Shown: piece after piece, positions 22,067 through 33,550 of the stretch
Position numbering within the stretch: the stretch's first letter is position 1
Layout of the letters: each line of letters starts with the position of its first letter
DNA from: Nitzschia sp. DOCU1
Lineage: Eukaryota; Bacillariophyta; Bacillariophyceae; Bacillariales; Bacillariaceae
Reading direction: 5' to 3'
Assembly: GCA_951394045.1 (NCBI GenBank)
Contig: OX595985.1
Location: forward strand, 5,580,001 to 5,644,000
Length of the DNA stretch: 64,000 nt
Position numbers and translations under genes: made by a program
Notes under the pieces: generated by a model
Told to the model about the DNA's origin: nothing
The model's database searches: none
Seen by the model: the letters and a program-made list of their open reading frames with translations, nothing else

Positions 22067-23187
22067 TAGTAATGCCTACTAGGGATAATATTATTTCTGT
22101 GACAACTGCTGTGTATACTAAGATTTGCTTGTTGTTCTGAAGCCTTTTTCAAGGAGGTGTTTATTGTGGTTGTTGACGAGGGCAGGAGGAAGTGGGTGTC
22201 CTGGGGTTGGCCAAAGCTTCCAGGAAGGGCCAGCCATCCCTTTTTATCCACAAACAATACCTTGGCAAAGGAATCCAGCTAAAAGGGACTTCGTCATTTG
22301 CCCAAGGGGGCAAAGGCTCCCACCAGCTCGGAAAGTCGCCTTGGCCAAAACCCTCACCATTGGAAGCCTCCAGCAGGGCATTACCAGCCAAATCATAACA
22401 GCCCTCGGGCATTCTCTACCTTTTCAGAGTTTTTTAAATGCCAGCAGTGCAACGGTCAGCACTACAATTGTTGAGTGCAAGATATCCAAAGAGCAAGGTG
22501 ATCTTAACCACCCAATCTCCCCCATCCTACTAGTAGCAGGCACAACAAAGAATCAACCGTGGACTCTGGATCAAACCCAAGTAAAGTTGAGTTCCAGAGA
22601 GAGACTGAAAAATTACAACCAGATCCCAAAACCAAAGCCAATGATCACAGCCCACTTATTGGAAAATCTTCCGGAGATGAAGCACCAGAAGCTCTGTTTG
22701 CAAGGCGAGAAGTTTTTGAAAGATTTTGTAGTGGGTGCCTCAAATGCCCCACGTCCCAAGAACCCCGTCCAGTCTGCACCAGATCTCTCCTGAGGCACTC
22801 GGTCATGTTTTCTCGTTGTGAGACTCTTGAACATCCACCTGGTTCACCGAAACGAAACTGCTAGTTGCTTCGTCCAATGTCGATGGACACGAGTGCAAAC
22901 GCTCCCTAACTGTTTGTCATTCTTGTGCGTCGCCTTCGTTCGTTACCTTACCTCGCTGGGAATATCCTTTTGTATCTTGACCATTGTAACTTCTTCGCGC
23001 ACTTTTCCTTCAATACATGTAAGTACCAGGTGTCAGTTTATTTCTGTCTTTTGTCCTACGAAGAGTGATCGACGCTAATTTTGTTCCAATCTACAGTGGG
23101 AATCCTGAGGAGCGAGAGTGGGGAATAAGGAGCCAGCCTGTAATGATTCCATCTCGAGCCGTGGAGGCGGAGTACCTCCCACTCACA
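22067..23187. other. Intergenic, no firm gene
   Basis: The first ~370 bp match the tail of copy 2 with several indels, so divergence is higher here than inside the gene. A 222-codon plus frame (22125-22793) has no recognisable motif and its part shared with copy 2 is not kept open there, so it is probably not coding. Confidence 0.4.
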
Positions 23188-24191
23188 TCAATGCGTACTC
23201 CGTAGCGACATAATTATGCTCCGTAGGGACATAATTATGCTCCAATGTCGCTGCATATTGTTCCCTATTGATTGTTGGTTGACCATTTCGGATACCGTCA
23301 GGCATTTGAGATTGCGCTCTTGCAAACCCTCCACGAATTCCAGCAATGCGTCAATCGTAGAGTCTCGCTAAAACCCCGCTGGGGCATGTGGAAAATGGCG
23401 ATACTTCCAGCCAGAACTTGCTTCAACAGCAATGGGGCTACCGTCTCTGTTGTTGACCCGACTTTTTCCGCAAAGGCCCAGTCATCACAATAGCAATCGC
23501 CCATGACGTTTGTCATTTGTCGTTCGTAAAGTACATTGCACATAGCTTTGGACATGGCGCCTTGAGGTGCTCTGAACCAAGATATTCTGGGCTTTGTGCC
23601 TTCATCCTGCGCTACTATGAACTCTTGTAGAATCTGATTCGTCTCGTCAAGCTCCTTCTGAAATTCTTCCTCGCTGAGATTGCAATAAAATCCAGACTTG
23701 TCTTCTCGCAAATGATTGCCCAGTTCGTGACCATTTTCCAACACAATTTGTGCGTCCTCCTTGGTTGTATAGTCAGTGCATACAAAGAAGGTCGCAAGCG
23801 CATGCTATTGTTTCAACAAATCACAGACTTCCTCCACCATGCTGGCGGACTGCATGCCGTCGTCATCATTGGAATTGCCACGGACGAGGCCGTCGTCAAT
23901 AGTGAGGGCAATGCTTCGTCTGTCGGCCATTTCGCTGCCATCGTGTACATCAAAATAAAAGATCGAGTTACCATAGGCGGATGGATACCAACGTTTCAAC
24001 AAGTTCCCAAGTCGCCGCAATCCAATTCGACTCACCAAGCTCCAAAAAGAGTGGATCGCCGAAACTTGAAGGCGACCAGAAACAGACATTGGCGGTGGCA
24101 GAGAAGCGAGATGTCGCTTTGATTTTCTCGCCAGCGATACGAACGAACGGTTATGATCCGAAAGGATGAACCCTATTCCATGGATGGACAT
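23188..24191 (-). pseudogene. NodB-type polysaccharide deacetylase, decayed
   Basis: Minus-strand codons from the ATG at 24189-24191 give a basic N-terminus, then IALTIDDGL (NodB motif 1, the DD pair), then NGHELGNHL (motif 2, metal-binding histidines), ISWFRAPQG (motif 3), GDCYCDDWAF, and IAIFHMPQRGF (motif 5 His). Family members hydrolyse N- or O-acetyl groups of polysaccharides using a metal bound by Asp-His-His. The frame is broken by TAG (23805-23807) between motifs 1 and 2 and shifts near 23375. After the shift a plausible C-terminal helix (IDALLEFVEGLQERNL) runs to TGA 23188-23190. A 21-bp tandem duplication (23200-23241) repeats seven codons near the end. Two lesions argue for a pseudogene, unless the TAG lies in an unrecognised intron. 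Confidence 0.75.
23200..23241. repeat. 21-bp tandem duplication
   Basis: Two head-to-tail copies of ccgtagSgacataattatgct (one mismatch), each seven codons in the deacetylase frame. Confidence 0.9.
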
Positions 24192-24378
24192 GACAATTAC
24201 TGGCACCGCTGTTGCTCACCGATAGCAACAGTACCTACCAACATACAAATGCCGATGATGGAGATGGCGGGTTTGGCGTGCGCCTTTGGTATGTTGTGTG
24301 CAGGCGCGGATGGCAGAGAGGCGGCATTTGGTGGGTGCATATGTCCAAGTCGATGTCAGGTATCATACGTGTGGAGTG

Positions 24379-24734
24379 TGCAGTACTCGTAAGCCGCGGT
24401 GTTTGCTAGAAAAGTGAACCTATTTTAAGGGAATGTAAATGTAGGAGGGAACTCAGCGATCCCATCCAAGATTAGATGAAGAGTTACGAGCTTGACGACA
24501 ACAGCGTAGGATAGGACAGATACGAATCTCTTGTCGGGCCTCTTCTAGAACGATGCAGTAGTCTTGTGGAAGTTTCTTTTTTGTATTGTTTCTTTGATAG
24601 TCGTAGTAGTGTCGTAGTGCAGTGGGAATCCCGAGTCGTTCCCGCGAGCCGATTACTTAGGGACGAAGACATCGCCGGGACAGGTCTCGATCTTCCCACT
24701 TGGGGGATGATTAGAAGCGGGGGAAATGAAACAC
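24379..24734. repeat. LTR-like sequence, copy of 33551-33899
   Basis: About 350 bp almost identical to the sequence at the 5' end of the decayed minus-strand gypsy element. It begins TGCA and ends AAACA, with a 6-nt insertion near the left end. Flanking pentamers do not match, so it is either an old solo LTR whose duplication has decayed or a truncated fragment. Confidence 0.65.
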
Positions 24735-26644
24735 ATGGGCAATGAACATTCTTCGCCCGATACCGGAAAGTTCCGCGCAGGTCAGACGGCGAACAGACGG
24801 GGGACCTGCACTCCATGGGACCCCTTCAAGGATTTCCACTTGGCAGGCCTTGCATATCGCGAGAAATAACACGGTGGCATTATTTAAGAAGGAATTATTT
24901 TTAACGAATATTTAATTCCCCCTTTCACGTATTCACTAGAAATTAACTCAAAAGTTTGCTTTTACCACAAAAATATACCCTTTGCAGCAGAACAGATTAC
25001 CACGCAGTAGCTTCTGCACTGTTTCCACGGTGTTCATTGGCATCGACTATGGAAGCTGAAGATAGAACTACTATTTCGGGAATATATGCACTTCTATATT
25101 CAGAATACTACTAGTGCACCCTTTGGCAATGCAGGACAAGCCGATGCTGCCGCCTACAGCCAAAGCACCACGCAGTGTAGTCGCCTCAGCTCAGGCATCG
25201 GTCCGCCACCACTGCCTGTTGGAGTCCCCACGAGTCGTTCATTCTTGTTGTTGCCCACACCACATGACCCTGGAATCAAAGCCTTGGCAGCAAAATTCTT
25301 CTGCCCCTCAAGTAGAAGCTGCCGCCTTGAAGATTCGATGATTATCTATTGTTTTCTGGGGGGAAGCAACCTCTGTAGCCGACACCGGACCGTCAAGAAG
25401 TAATAGTAGCAGCAGCATCCATCTCCAATCAAGAAGAGGCAAAATGAGTCCAGATACTAAAGCCTCCACGTTTTGTCAGCTCACACGCCACCCCAGGGGA
25501 ATCTCATCCATCATGCTTACAGTCTCTAGGCTGTTGTCGGCTCGTAGTTGGCCCACTACCGTCAAGCATAAGCCTCAATTGGCCCATTTCGACCATGTCA
25601 CTTGCCAAGCATATTGCTATTGTCGGGTATGTAGGCAACAATGGATTCAAAATCAAGAGCCTCCCTATTTCCTTGCAAGAACAGCAGCATCCGGGAGAAA
25701 GAGGAGCCAGGCGTTGTTGTCTGCATCAGGTTGTTGTACTGATGACAATAAAACGACTCCTGCCAAGGCACAAGCTGGTCATGATCCACATGGCAATCAA
25801 ACACACTAGCCGTGGCCCCATCGAAACCAGTCCACTTCGGAAATCACAGCGCGGTTGCTTGAATCCCATGAACATAGTGTCCAATCAAGTCCCCCAGATC
25901 TTCGTACCCAAAGCAGCAGAGAACAACCCAATCCAAATCCCTAGCCAGAAAGGGCTCACAAAAATCATGTTTGACCCGCATGGGGGGGCGTCTTGTTGTC
26001 ATTGTAGATTGCAATCTTGGCGAGACATGATGCTGTGGCTCCCTGAATTCCCTGAATTTATTAACCCCACACTGTTCAGCGATATTCCCACATTTTTTGG
26101 CCAACAGAACGCAATCCACTGCACCTCCTCTGCAGATAGCCTACCGGTGGAGGCAATGCGATTGAACACGGTGAGAGGAAGAGAGGAATTTGGTGTGGGA
26201 AGAGGAAAGCAGCAGTGCGTTTTGTTGTTGTGTCATTGTTGTGGCGCTGCTCCGGGAGGCGGCGCTGTTCGGGTTTATGGTGGTATTCGTATCCGTGTAC
26301 GTCTAAGTATGGCGCGAAGTTGGATGAGCGTTAAGACGAACCGTTTTGATCAAAGTGACTGAAAAGTTGGTGAAAAACGGGTTAAATGCATTGGGCTTGC
26401 CGAAAACCACATCCTTAAAGTAAATTGTTTGATATACCGTGTTAATTTGCGCGATAGCCAAGGCCTGCCAATTCCAAACCTTGAAGGGGTCCCATTACAA
26501 AAAAATTTCAGAGCACGTCTGACAGGCGCGCAAAAAAACGAGTCATCCGGCAGGCGCACTCTGTTGAACGATTACGAAAATTTGTGTAGGACTAGGATAA
26601 CTGCATTTCCGACTCGTTTTCCTAAGTAGATTTGACTAACTGTA
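24735..26644. other. 1.9 kb without a firm gene
   Basis: A 255-codon plus frame (25595-26362) and overlapping minus frames (25844-26119, 25598-25804) are present. The minus frames share one reading frame separated by stops and have balanced composition (e.g. FDCHVDHDQLVPWQESFYC), which hints at a decayed host gene on the minus strand. No family was recognised. Confidence 0.35.
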
Positions 26645-26886
26645 ACTTTTAACCAATTCAAGATAAGTGTTACGAGGCTTCAGATCTGCAAGACGGGGTA
26701 TTCTGTCGTTTTCCTGTTAATTAAATTAATTTGTGGCGAACAGGTTGAAAATTTGGCTTCGACAAGACCTATTATGTGCGACGGTTAAACGTGAAGCATT
26801 TTGATTGGATAAAGCAGTTTTCTTGCAGTCATAGAATTCTGCGAGCTCCAACGGTTTCTCCGGTGGTGAGGCAATATTTTAAAAGT

Positions 26887-27013
26887 AGACACTGTCTTCT
26901 TTTAAAGTTAAAAACAGACATTGTCTTCTTTTAGAGTTAAAATCAGACAGTGTCTGTTTTTAGAGTTAAAACCAGACATTGTCTTCTTTTAACTTTATAA
27001 ATAGACATTGTCT
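26887..27013. repeat. Palindrome array 1: five AGACANTGTCT cores at exact 29-bp period
   Basis: Cores start at 26887, 26916, 26945, 26974 and 27003. Each is an 11-bp perfect or near-perfect palindrome separated by 18 AT-rich bases of the type YYTTTTARAGTTAAAAHC. The spacers are themselves related and partly self-complementary. Confidence 0.92.
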
Positions 27014-27238
27014 TGATTTAAATGAGACGGATTGATTGATAACATGCCTTCTTCTTTCATTCGAATATGCCTGATCAATACCCCCTTCCCACGATAGCGA
27101 GGGAGAGTAAGACAAATTTGTTTCGAGAGGCGCCTTTAGTAAAGAATGGCCCTTGGCACTTTAAAGGCTTAAGAAATTTGAAGGGCATAAGGAATTAAAA
27201 AGAAAACGAAGAAAGTATCGGCTGTTAGATTTAATTGC

Positions 27239-27365
27239 AGACAATGTCTTCTGTTAAAGTTAAAAACAGACATTGTCTTCTTTTAGAGTTAAAATCAGAC
27301 ATTGTCTGTTTTTAGATTTAAAAACAGACTGTGTCTTTTTTTAACTTTAAAAGAAGACATTGTCT
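27239..27365. repeat. Palindrome array 2: five cores at exact 29-bp period
   Basis: Cores start at 27239, 27268, 27297, 27326 and 27355. Spacers correspond one to one with array 1 (spacer 2 is identical), so the arrays are direct duplicates of each other. Spacer 4 resembles the reverse complement of spacer 1, so each array is also an imperfect long palindrome. Confidence 0.92.
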
Positions 27366-27623
27366 GATTTTAGAATACGAGGTCGACTTTAGTTGCACGA
27401 ACTTCAGGGAGTTCTTCCGAGGTCAATAGATTTGAAACGAACCCGACGTGCGCGCTCATTGCCGTTATGATAGAGCGAAGGTTGGAACAAAAGACATTAT
27501 TCTGTTCGCCCCCTTAATTCTTTATCATATATAAGCCCATATACCTCGTCTTGCTGTCTCTAGGATAGTAAAATGAATGCTGGCGTGAAGTTGCATAACA
27601 CTTATCTTGCATTGGTTAAAAGT

Positions 27624-28502
27624 CGATTTTGCAGCAATTTCCCTTTGGGACTAACCAGTCATGCACATGCGTGCACGTAGGTTTATTACCAAGTCCTACT
27701 GGGACCAGGGTGGAAAGGTGTTGATGCTCACTAGTCTTTACCACTTACATCCAGCGTGAAATCCTTTTGATACTCTTTTTCGTGATGCCTTAAAGAATGA
27801 ATCCCGAAAGTTACTACGCCTGAGAAGCCAAACTCAGCTCAGTAGCACCTAATTACTGACTATGTACAAATTACGCATAAAATAATGCATCAGTGACGTG
27901 CGATGCGCCGTGTTATAGAGCACGGTCAGAAGAAGTCATGAAACTTTTGCTACAGACCGTTTCAAGTTGTGATAATGAACATACGTACTCTTTAGATGTT
28001 TAATAAGTCGCCAGTATAGTTTGTTTTGTCATCTTGCTATGGATTTGTAACGAGGCAGGGCGCCAAACTTCAATGATATTTGGTCCTTTTAGTCCAATCC
28101 GAGGTTTTGCTGCCCAATATCTCGTTGCCACTTACATTTGGCCTGAAAATCTTTTGATATCCTTTATTGCGATGCCACGAAGAATGGTTACTGAGTGTTT
28201 CTACGCATGGCCCCAACCAGAACGGGCTCAGTAGCAACTAATTACTATCTGGTGCAAATTAGGTACAAATTGGTTCAGTCATTTGTGTCGGATGTTGATC
28301 GTGGAATCCAAGTTTTGTGGCGGGAACCTCGGTTCTCGGTGTTATATATCATTCCAGATTGTATTACGTATGTAAAAATTTAGAAAACCTCATTATTGCC
28401 CTCAAGAGTTGGCAATGCTAACGTTGGCGGTTATTTCAAGGGAGGGCGATGCGCGAAACGATGAAATCCTCCATGGGGAAATTTTTTTAATGTGCTTCTC
28501 CC
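27624..28502. other. Diverged direct repeat, no gene
   Basis: The stretch around 27680-27900 is related to 28070-28290 with an offset of about 387 bp (shared ccacttacat, cttttgata, gatgcca/gatgcct, ctcagtagca, ctaattact in order). It looks like an old tandem duplication. No open frame is shared by both halves. Confidence 0.5.
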
Positions 28503-31500
28503 CTAGAGCGGAGTACCCTTGAAGGGACGGATGCATCGTATGTTAGTACGTTCGTACACATCGGCGTCATGCTTGATAGTGACGGTACCATTGACATGAA
28601 CTTGGACAATGGTAAAGGGTCCCGTAGTCCTTTCCTGCAATGTAACAGGGTCATGAACAAGGACTAGAACAGAGTTGCCGACTTGATAGTCCTTGAATCG
28701 CCGACGGGGGTTGGCTCGACGATTGTTGTCGTCAATGACAGCTTGCTTCCTCTCTTGAACCAATTCGAAGTCAATGATGAGAGGAATAGGCAACAGCATG
28801 TCACGGCCAAAGACAAGAGAGCCAGGGGACACACCAAGGGTCCGATGGACAGTGATGCGGATCGCTCAAGATGCCGTTGCAATGGCAGTGTCAACGAGAT
28901 CCAAAGCATTGCCCATGTTTGCTGGGGGCTCACGCTTGAAGAGGACTCGAATGGTGTCCTCAATGGTCTTGTGCATCCTCTCGCAGATCGTGTTTGCTTG
29001 AGGATTCTTGACTGTAATAGGACGCGGGTGAATACCTTCAATATCAAGAGTAGCTTGGAAAGCTGCTCCAGTAAACTCAGAGCCTTGATCGAAGATGCAC
29101 TGAAGCGGTCGCGGATAGCGAGCCAGCCAGTGATTTTCGAAGAGTAGAGAAGCATGGGCGGCAGATCGATTCTCGATACGAATGGTCTCAGAGAGAGTAG
29201 TTGCAATGTCGACTATGGTCATGGCTTGGATTGAAAGTCGTCCCATGTTGGGGACTTCGACTGACCAGGGTCCAATAGTGTCGACGGCAACGACTTCAAA
29301 GGGGTTAGCAGTGTCGTTGCGCAGCGTAAGATGACCATAGGCCATGCCTCCTTCCTTGAGTTGATCGCAGCCGCAGTTGTCGATGAAGTCACGAGCCTTC
29401 TGCTTGAAGCGACTTGTAGAGACGATCGGCTCCCGAATGACCTTGAACGTTGTGATACCAATTCAAGGTTTCATCAACGAGAGCTTCAGGGATGACAATC
29501 AGCCAGTTGTCTTCGGGGACACGACGATAGGCGATGAGATCATGTCCATGAAATTCTTGCTTCTCGTGGTGCTCATGGTCCAAGAGGGCGATGCAATCCG
29601 GATCGTCATCTTGGTGAGCTAGGATGTTGGCAAAGTTGAGTGGGAAGGCATCAATTTCTTCTGGGTAAAACAACATGCACTCGGCGAGCAATGATTCTAG
29701 CTCGTCGGGGTCCTGCTTCTCCCTCGATAGCGGAAGGCAAGGGAGAGAGTCGTCGGGATCAAATGGACTTGGGTCGTCTGGGTCACCAGTATCGACAGTG
29801 TGCACGCCGGGCGGAGCATTCAAAGCGCCGGGCGCGTCGGACATAGGCAGACGAGAGAGCGCGTCGGCCACGACGCGCTTGTAAATAATCGTAGGCGCGA
29901 ATTCCTCGATAAGTAAGGTAACTTGCCACACTGACGGATGGGGAAATGAAAAATACTATGGAGGTCGAAGTCGATTCGGCGCGCAGTGCTTGGAACTTAG
30001 CTTAAGTATTCCTCGCAGAGCTTCAAATTTAGCGTAAGTATTCCACGCAGAGCTTCAAATTTAGCATAAGTATTGCACGCAGAGCTACGAATTTAGCTTC
30101 ACACGCGCATCACGTTGCTTCCGAACCACGCACAATAACACAACAATAGCCAAAACAGTGACGAACGCGGCTTTTCCGAAATCGCGGTGTTGCAAAATAG
30201 TGTGTTACGAAACTGCGTGTTGTGAAATCTCGGGAAATCACCTGGAGTTACGAAATCGCGTCTTGCGAAATCGCGTTGTGGTGCAAAATGGCTTCTTATT
30301 AAATCTTGTTTTGCGAAATTGCGTCTTGTGAAGTCTTAGGAAATCGCGTAGTGTTACGAAAACGAGTGGTACGAAATCGCGTCTTATGAAATATTGTGTT
30401 CCAAGAAGCGTGCATTGCGAAATCTAGTGTGAAGAAAGCGCGTGCTCTACTAGCTACCGATAGTACTTGCGTCGTCGTCTACTGGGGGCGTGAAGTAGCT
30501 TAATGTTAATGATAATGCTCTGGTTAGCACTGGCGTCATTGACGCCGACGCCCCTGCCGCTATAGTCATATGGTAAAGTAACATAACAAGACAGAGCAAG
30601 AACATTAGCAGTGATGTGGCTCTCGCAGATCTAGCTAGCTAGAGTAGTGGTGTTATTCGTTGAGTGAATGTAGTCATACAGCTCGAGGAGCATGCAGCTT
30701 ACAGATCTTTCGGAGAGATCCAAAGGGATCCTCGTGGCTGCCTCGGCAAGAAGAGTAGCAAGGATCTTAGTTTACCAGAAAGCGATTCTGCGCTTCGCGC
30801 GGAATCAAGCTAATCAAAATCTCATCCGTCATGTGGAAAATTTGCCGATAAGTAAAAGCTGGTAGTCCGAAGAGTCAGTTTCGATCTCGAAGGGAAGGTT
30901 TGGATCTGGATAGGCCAAAAGGACTTCCCTAGCGATGATTGCCTTGATCTGCAGGAAAGCCTTGTCGCAGTCGGCGTTCCAATGCTTTTTGAATTTCTTG
31001 GGGTCAATCTTGGTCAAGGCCGTTAGCGGCGCCAAGACGTGAGCTCTGCGCTCCCAAAAGTCGCGGTAAAAGTTGACCATGCCGATGAAACCTCGCAACC
31101 GGCAAAGGGTTTTTTGGCTTGTCTAGCTGAAGAATACCTTGGATCTTCTTGCGCCATGGCTTGATGCCATCAGGCGTCAACCAGTGGCCCAACCAATCGG
31201 TTTCCTTGACGCCCCACTCACATTTAGCGGGGTTGACAGAGTAACCATTGGCTTGGAGCCTTGCCAGGACGTCCTCGATCGACTTGAGATGTTTGGACCA
31301 AGTCAAGCTAAAGATACCGACGTCGTCGATGAATGCTTCGACGCACTCATACAGTAGGTCACTCAAGACCTCTTCGATGGTCACTTGAGCCCAGTCAGGT
31401 GACTGGCTCAGGCCCTGGGGAACTCACTTGCGGCGGTATTTGCTGAAGGGAGTAACTAGGACACAGCACCAGGACGATTGCTCGTCCAGTTCATAGCTGT

Positions 31501-33512
31501 AGTAGGCGCCGGTTATGTCAATTTTTGTGAAAAATTGATAACCTCGGCGTCGACGAAAGATATCTTGGATCCGTGGCAACGGATACTGCTTGCGCTGTAC
31601 CCACTTCTTCAGCTCATGGAAATCATCGACAGTACAAATAGTTCCGTCCTTCTTGGGGATTGCCATCATCGGCATACCCCATTCGGACTCAAAGACTTGT
31701 TCCAGTAGGCCAGTCTCGCACTGCCGCTTCAGTTCTTCACGGAAAACTTTGGCGAGACGGTCGGGGACCGGGTACGGCCTTTGGCAATGATAAGGGACTG
31801 TTCCAGGCTTGAGGTAGATATGGAACTTACGATGGGGATAATATCCTTGGGTCCCATTGAATAGAGCATCGTACTTCTTGAAGACTTCATAGAGCTCCTC
31901 TCGTTGCTGAGGAGTCAAATGAGTCTGACTGTCAGCAACATCCCTAACGTCGGCGACTGTAGACTTGTTGGCTTCAATCTGCTCGAGGTGGCTCTCAGCT
32001 CGGTCAACAAGAGCAGGAGTCACATCAAGGAGTTGGCGTAGAGCTGCCGAATTCTTGAAGTAGTTGCGGTCATGAAAGGGGATCACGTCGTCGTACCACT
32101 GGCAAGACAAAGTGGAAGACTTGACGTTGATCTTGACTTGATTCAAGAAGGATCGTCCGAGGATTAGATCATACTCAACACTTGGGTTATTGAACAGATA
32201 AACCTTGAGAGTCTTGATCAATCGAGTGTAACTGAACTCGGGGAACCTCATGTCGTGAAAGTAGACGTACTCGGTTGCTTGCAGGGCACCCGAGGTAGTA
32301 GTAAACGTCATAGCTTCATCCTTGAACACTTCAATGTTCTTGGGAAGACTAGATTTCTTGGCCATGGGATGGCTTCTGCCATGGTCAAAGAGAGTCTTGT
32401 AGAAGTACTTGCCTTTGACGTCGTTGACCTGGCGGACAACAGTCAGCGTCTTCGGCACTAGATCAATGTCGACCTGAGCTTTGTTTTGGGTCTTGTTTGA
32501 TTCAAAAGTCTTGTCCGAAGGATTGGAGCAATAGACCTTGGACTCGAATCGTTGCCGCGCAGCTTGCTCCGTATCATAGTACTCTGGATCGAGCTCAGCC
32601 ACATTGGCAAAGAACGACTCAGCCGCTTCACGATCAGCATCGGGGCCATCTTCCTCGAAGTGATGACTTTGACCTTGAGTCAAGTTGCTTTCGCCAGGAG
32701 CTTGAGGATTGCTTGAGGCGTTGCCATTTGAGGCAGCAGCATTAACTGCATGGTTCTCACCACGTCTTCCTTGGTTGTTGCCACCACGATTGGCTCCTTG
32801 ATTTCCTTGATTAGCCTCGCCATATCGATTGGCTCGGCATTGCCCCAAAGTGTGGTTGCCGTGGCCCGGCAGTGGGCAAGGATCGTTGGGCTGAATACGG
32901 CGCTGGCCATTGCCTCGTCCAGCATTGTTGTTGTTGTTGTTGCGGCCTCCGTTGTTACGATTGTTGTAGTTGCGGCCGCCATTGCCATTTTTGTTGCGAT
33001 TGCCTTGCCTGTTATGATTGCTTCTGCCGCCGCCGGCATTTTGTTGACCACCTTGGTTGCTTGCTTGGCTGCTGTGGCCGCTTCCTCCTTGCTGCGGAGG
33101 GTTTTGAACCGCCTGTTTTTGAAGTTGACTTGAAAAGTAGATTGCATTGCCTTCACCTAGACTCTAGCCAGTTCATCGTCGTCAAAACCAACATCACTGC
33201 CATGGGATATCCGTCCAGATGGCTTGGAAACTTGGCAAAAAGCTTCGGTCCTGTCGTCCAGGACAGAGTTACTCGAGCCCTACCAGCAAAGAGGGCGAGA
33301 AAGGTCAAGATGGCAAAGGGGGTTGCCTCATCGGAAAGTCTTGGAACTCGCAGCTCAGTCGATTCCTCGATTCCATTGGCATCGGTCTCGGTCCGATGAT
33401 GGCGGACGTATTCAATTTCCGACTCATCGTAGTCGGGCTCCAAAGGGATAACATGGCTCTTGGTCGGAGCAAGAAGGTTTGAGTTGAAAGGACGCCTCTC
33501 GTTGCGATACAC
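28503..33512 (-). pseudogene. Gypsy gag-pol, multiply broken
   Basis: Pieces in order on the minus strand: gag N-terminus (33512-33153); an Asn/Gly/Gln-rich gag tail with a knuckle-like CPLPGHGNHTLGQC upstream of 32848; a frame to 31424 holding an aspartic-protease-like region (LFDHGRSHPM in place of DSG) and RT fingers (IDITGAYYSYE); RT palm with FIDDVG (31384-31004); a shift into GMVNFYRDF (31098-30829). RNase H starts as IETDSSDYQL and is then lost. The frame resumes at 29931 (LIEEFAPTI, VVADALSRLP). Integrase follows with VDTIGPW, FDQGSEFTG and CERMH (D, D, E), an in-frame TGA at 28866-28868, and a GPFTIVQVH tail. It cannot be functional. Confidence 0.88.
29926..30836. repeat. Insert in gypsy RNase H: inverted ends and minisatellites
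   Basis: 911 bp replace the middle of RNase H. The ends are related in inverted orientation (CCACACTGACGGATG left, CCACATGACGGATG from the right). Inside are three 32-bp tandem units (29997-30092, ttagcNtaagtattc...) and a degenerate array of cgaaatcgcgt / gcgaaat motifs from about 30170 to 30430. No coding frame. About 300 bp of RNase H coding are missing, so deletion accompanied the insertion. Confidence 0.6.
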
Positions 33513-33550
33513 GGTTCCTAGCAGAAACTCCTTACAATTTCTGATCAGAG

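Larger units (their letters stand above)
5069..22437. repeat. Segmental duplication, copy 1
   Basis: This interval aligns nearly base for base with 40198-64000 once insertions are removed. Shared order: copia A 3' half and LTR, copia B, non-coding block, GrxB gene, a CCA-rich block, methyltransferase-like gene. Copy 1 lacks the tyrosine-recombinase element and the two 2.9-kb units of copy 2, and has instead a gypsy element at 14615-19634 and a replaced patch at 19929-20445. Scattered SNPs and 1-12 bp indels separate the copies. The left end is set by the LINE junction. Beyond 22437 the other copy runs off the window. Confidence 0.9.
26645..27623. mobile_element. Putative non-autonomous inverted-repeat element (979 bp)
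   Basis: The two ends are inverted and imperfectly complementary: left 26645-26743 and right 27502-27623 share ACTTTTAACCAATNCAAG-type ends followed by ATAAGTGTTA, then GCAAGACGRGGTAT, then GGCGAACAG, in the same order. No coding frame lies inside. Two 29-bp-period palindrome arrays occupy the interior. No clear target duplication was found at the ends, so exact boundaries are uncertain. Confidence 0.6.

Noticed and set aside
22125..22793. 222-codon plus-strand ORF
   Set aside because: The frame is not preserved in the duplicated partner after 63562, no motifs are visible, and many indels separate the copies.
24379..24734. Recent solo LTR
   Set aside because: Flanking pentamers (gagtg and catgg) do not match, so a clean solo LTR with target duplication is not supported.
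25595..26362. 255-codon plus-strand ORF
   Set aside because: Composition is low in typical domains, and minus-strand frames look at least as gene-like. No family recognised.
26887..27365. CRISPR-like array (short palindromes at regular spacing)
   Set aside because: The spacers are related AT-rich sequences, not unique ones, the cores are only 11 bp, and the context is a eukaryotic transposon-rich region without cas genes.
32750..33133. Hydrophobic 127-codon plus-strand ORF resembling membrane segments
   Set aside because: It is the antisense of the Asn/Gly/Gln-rich gag tail of the minus-strand gypsy element.
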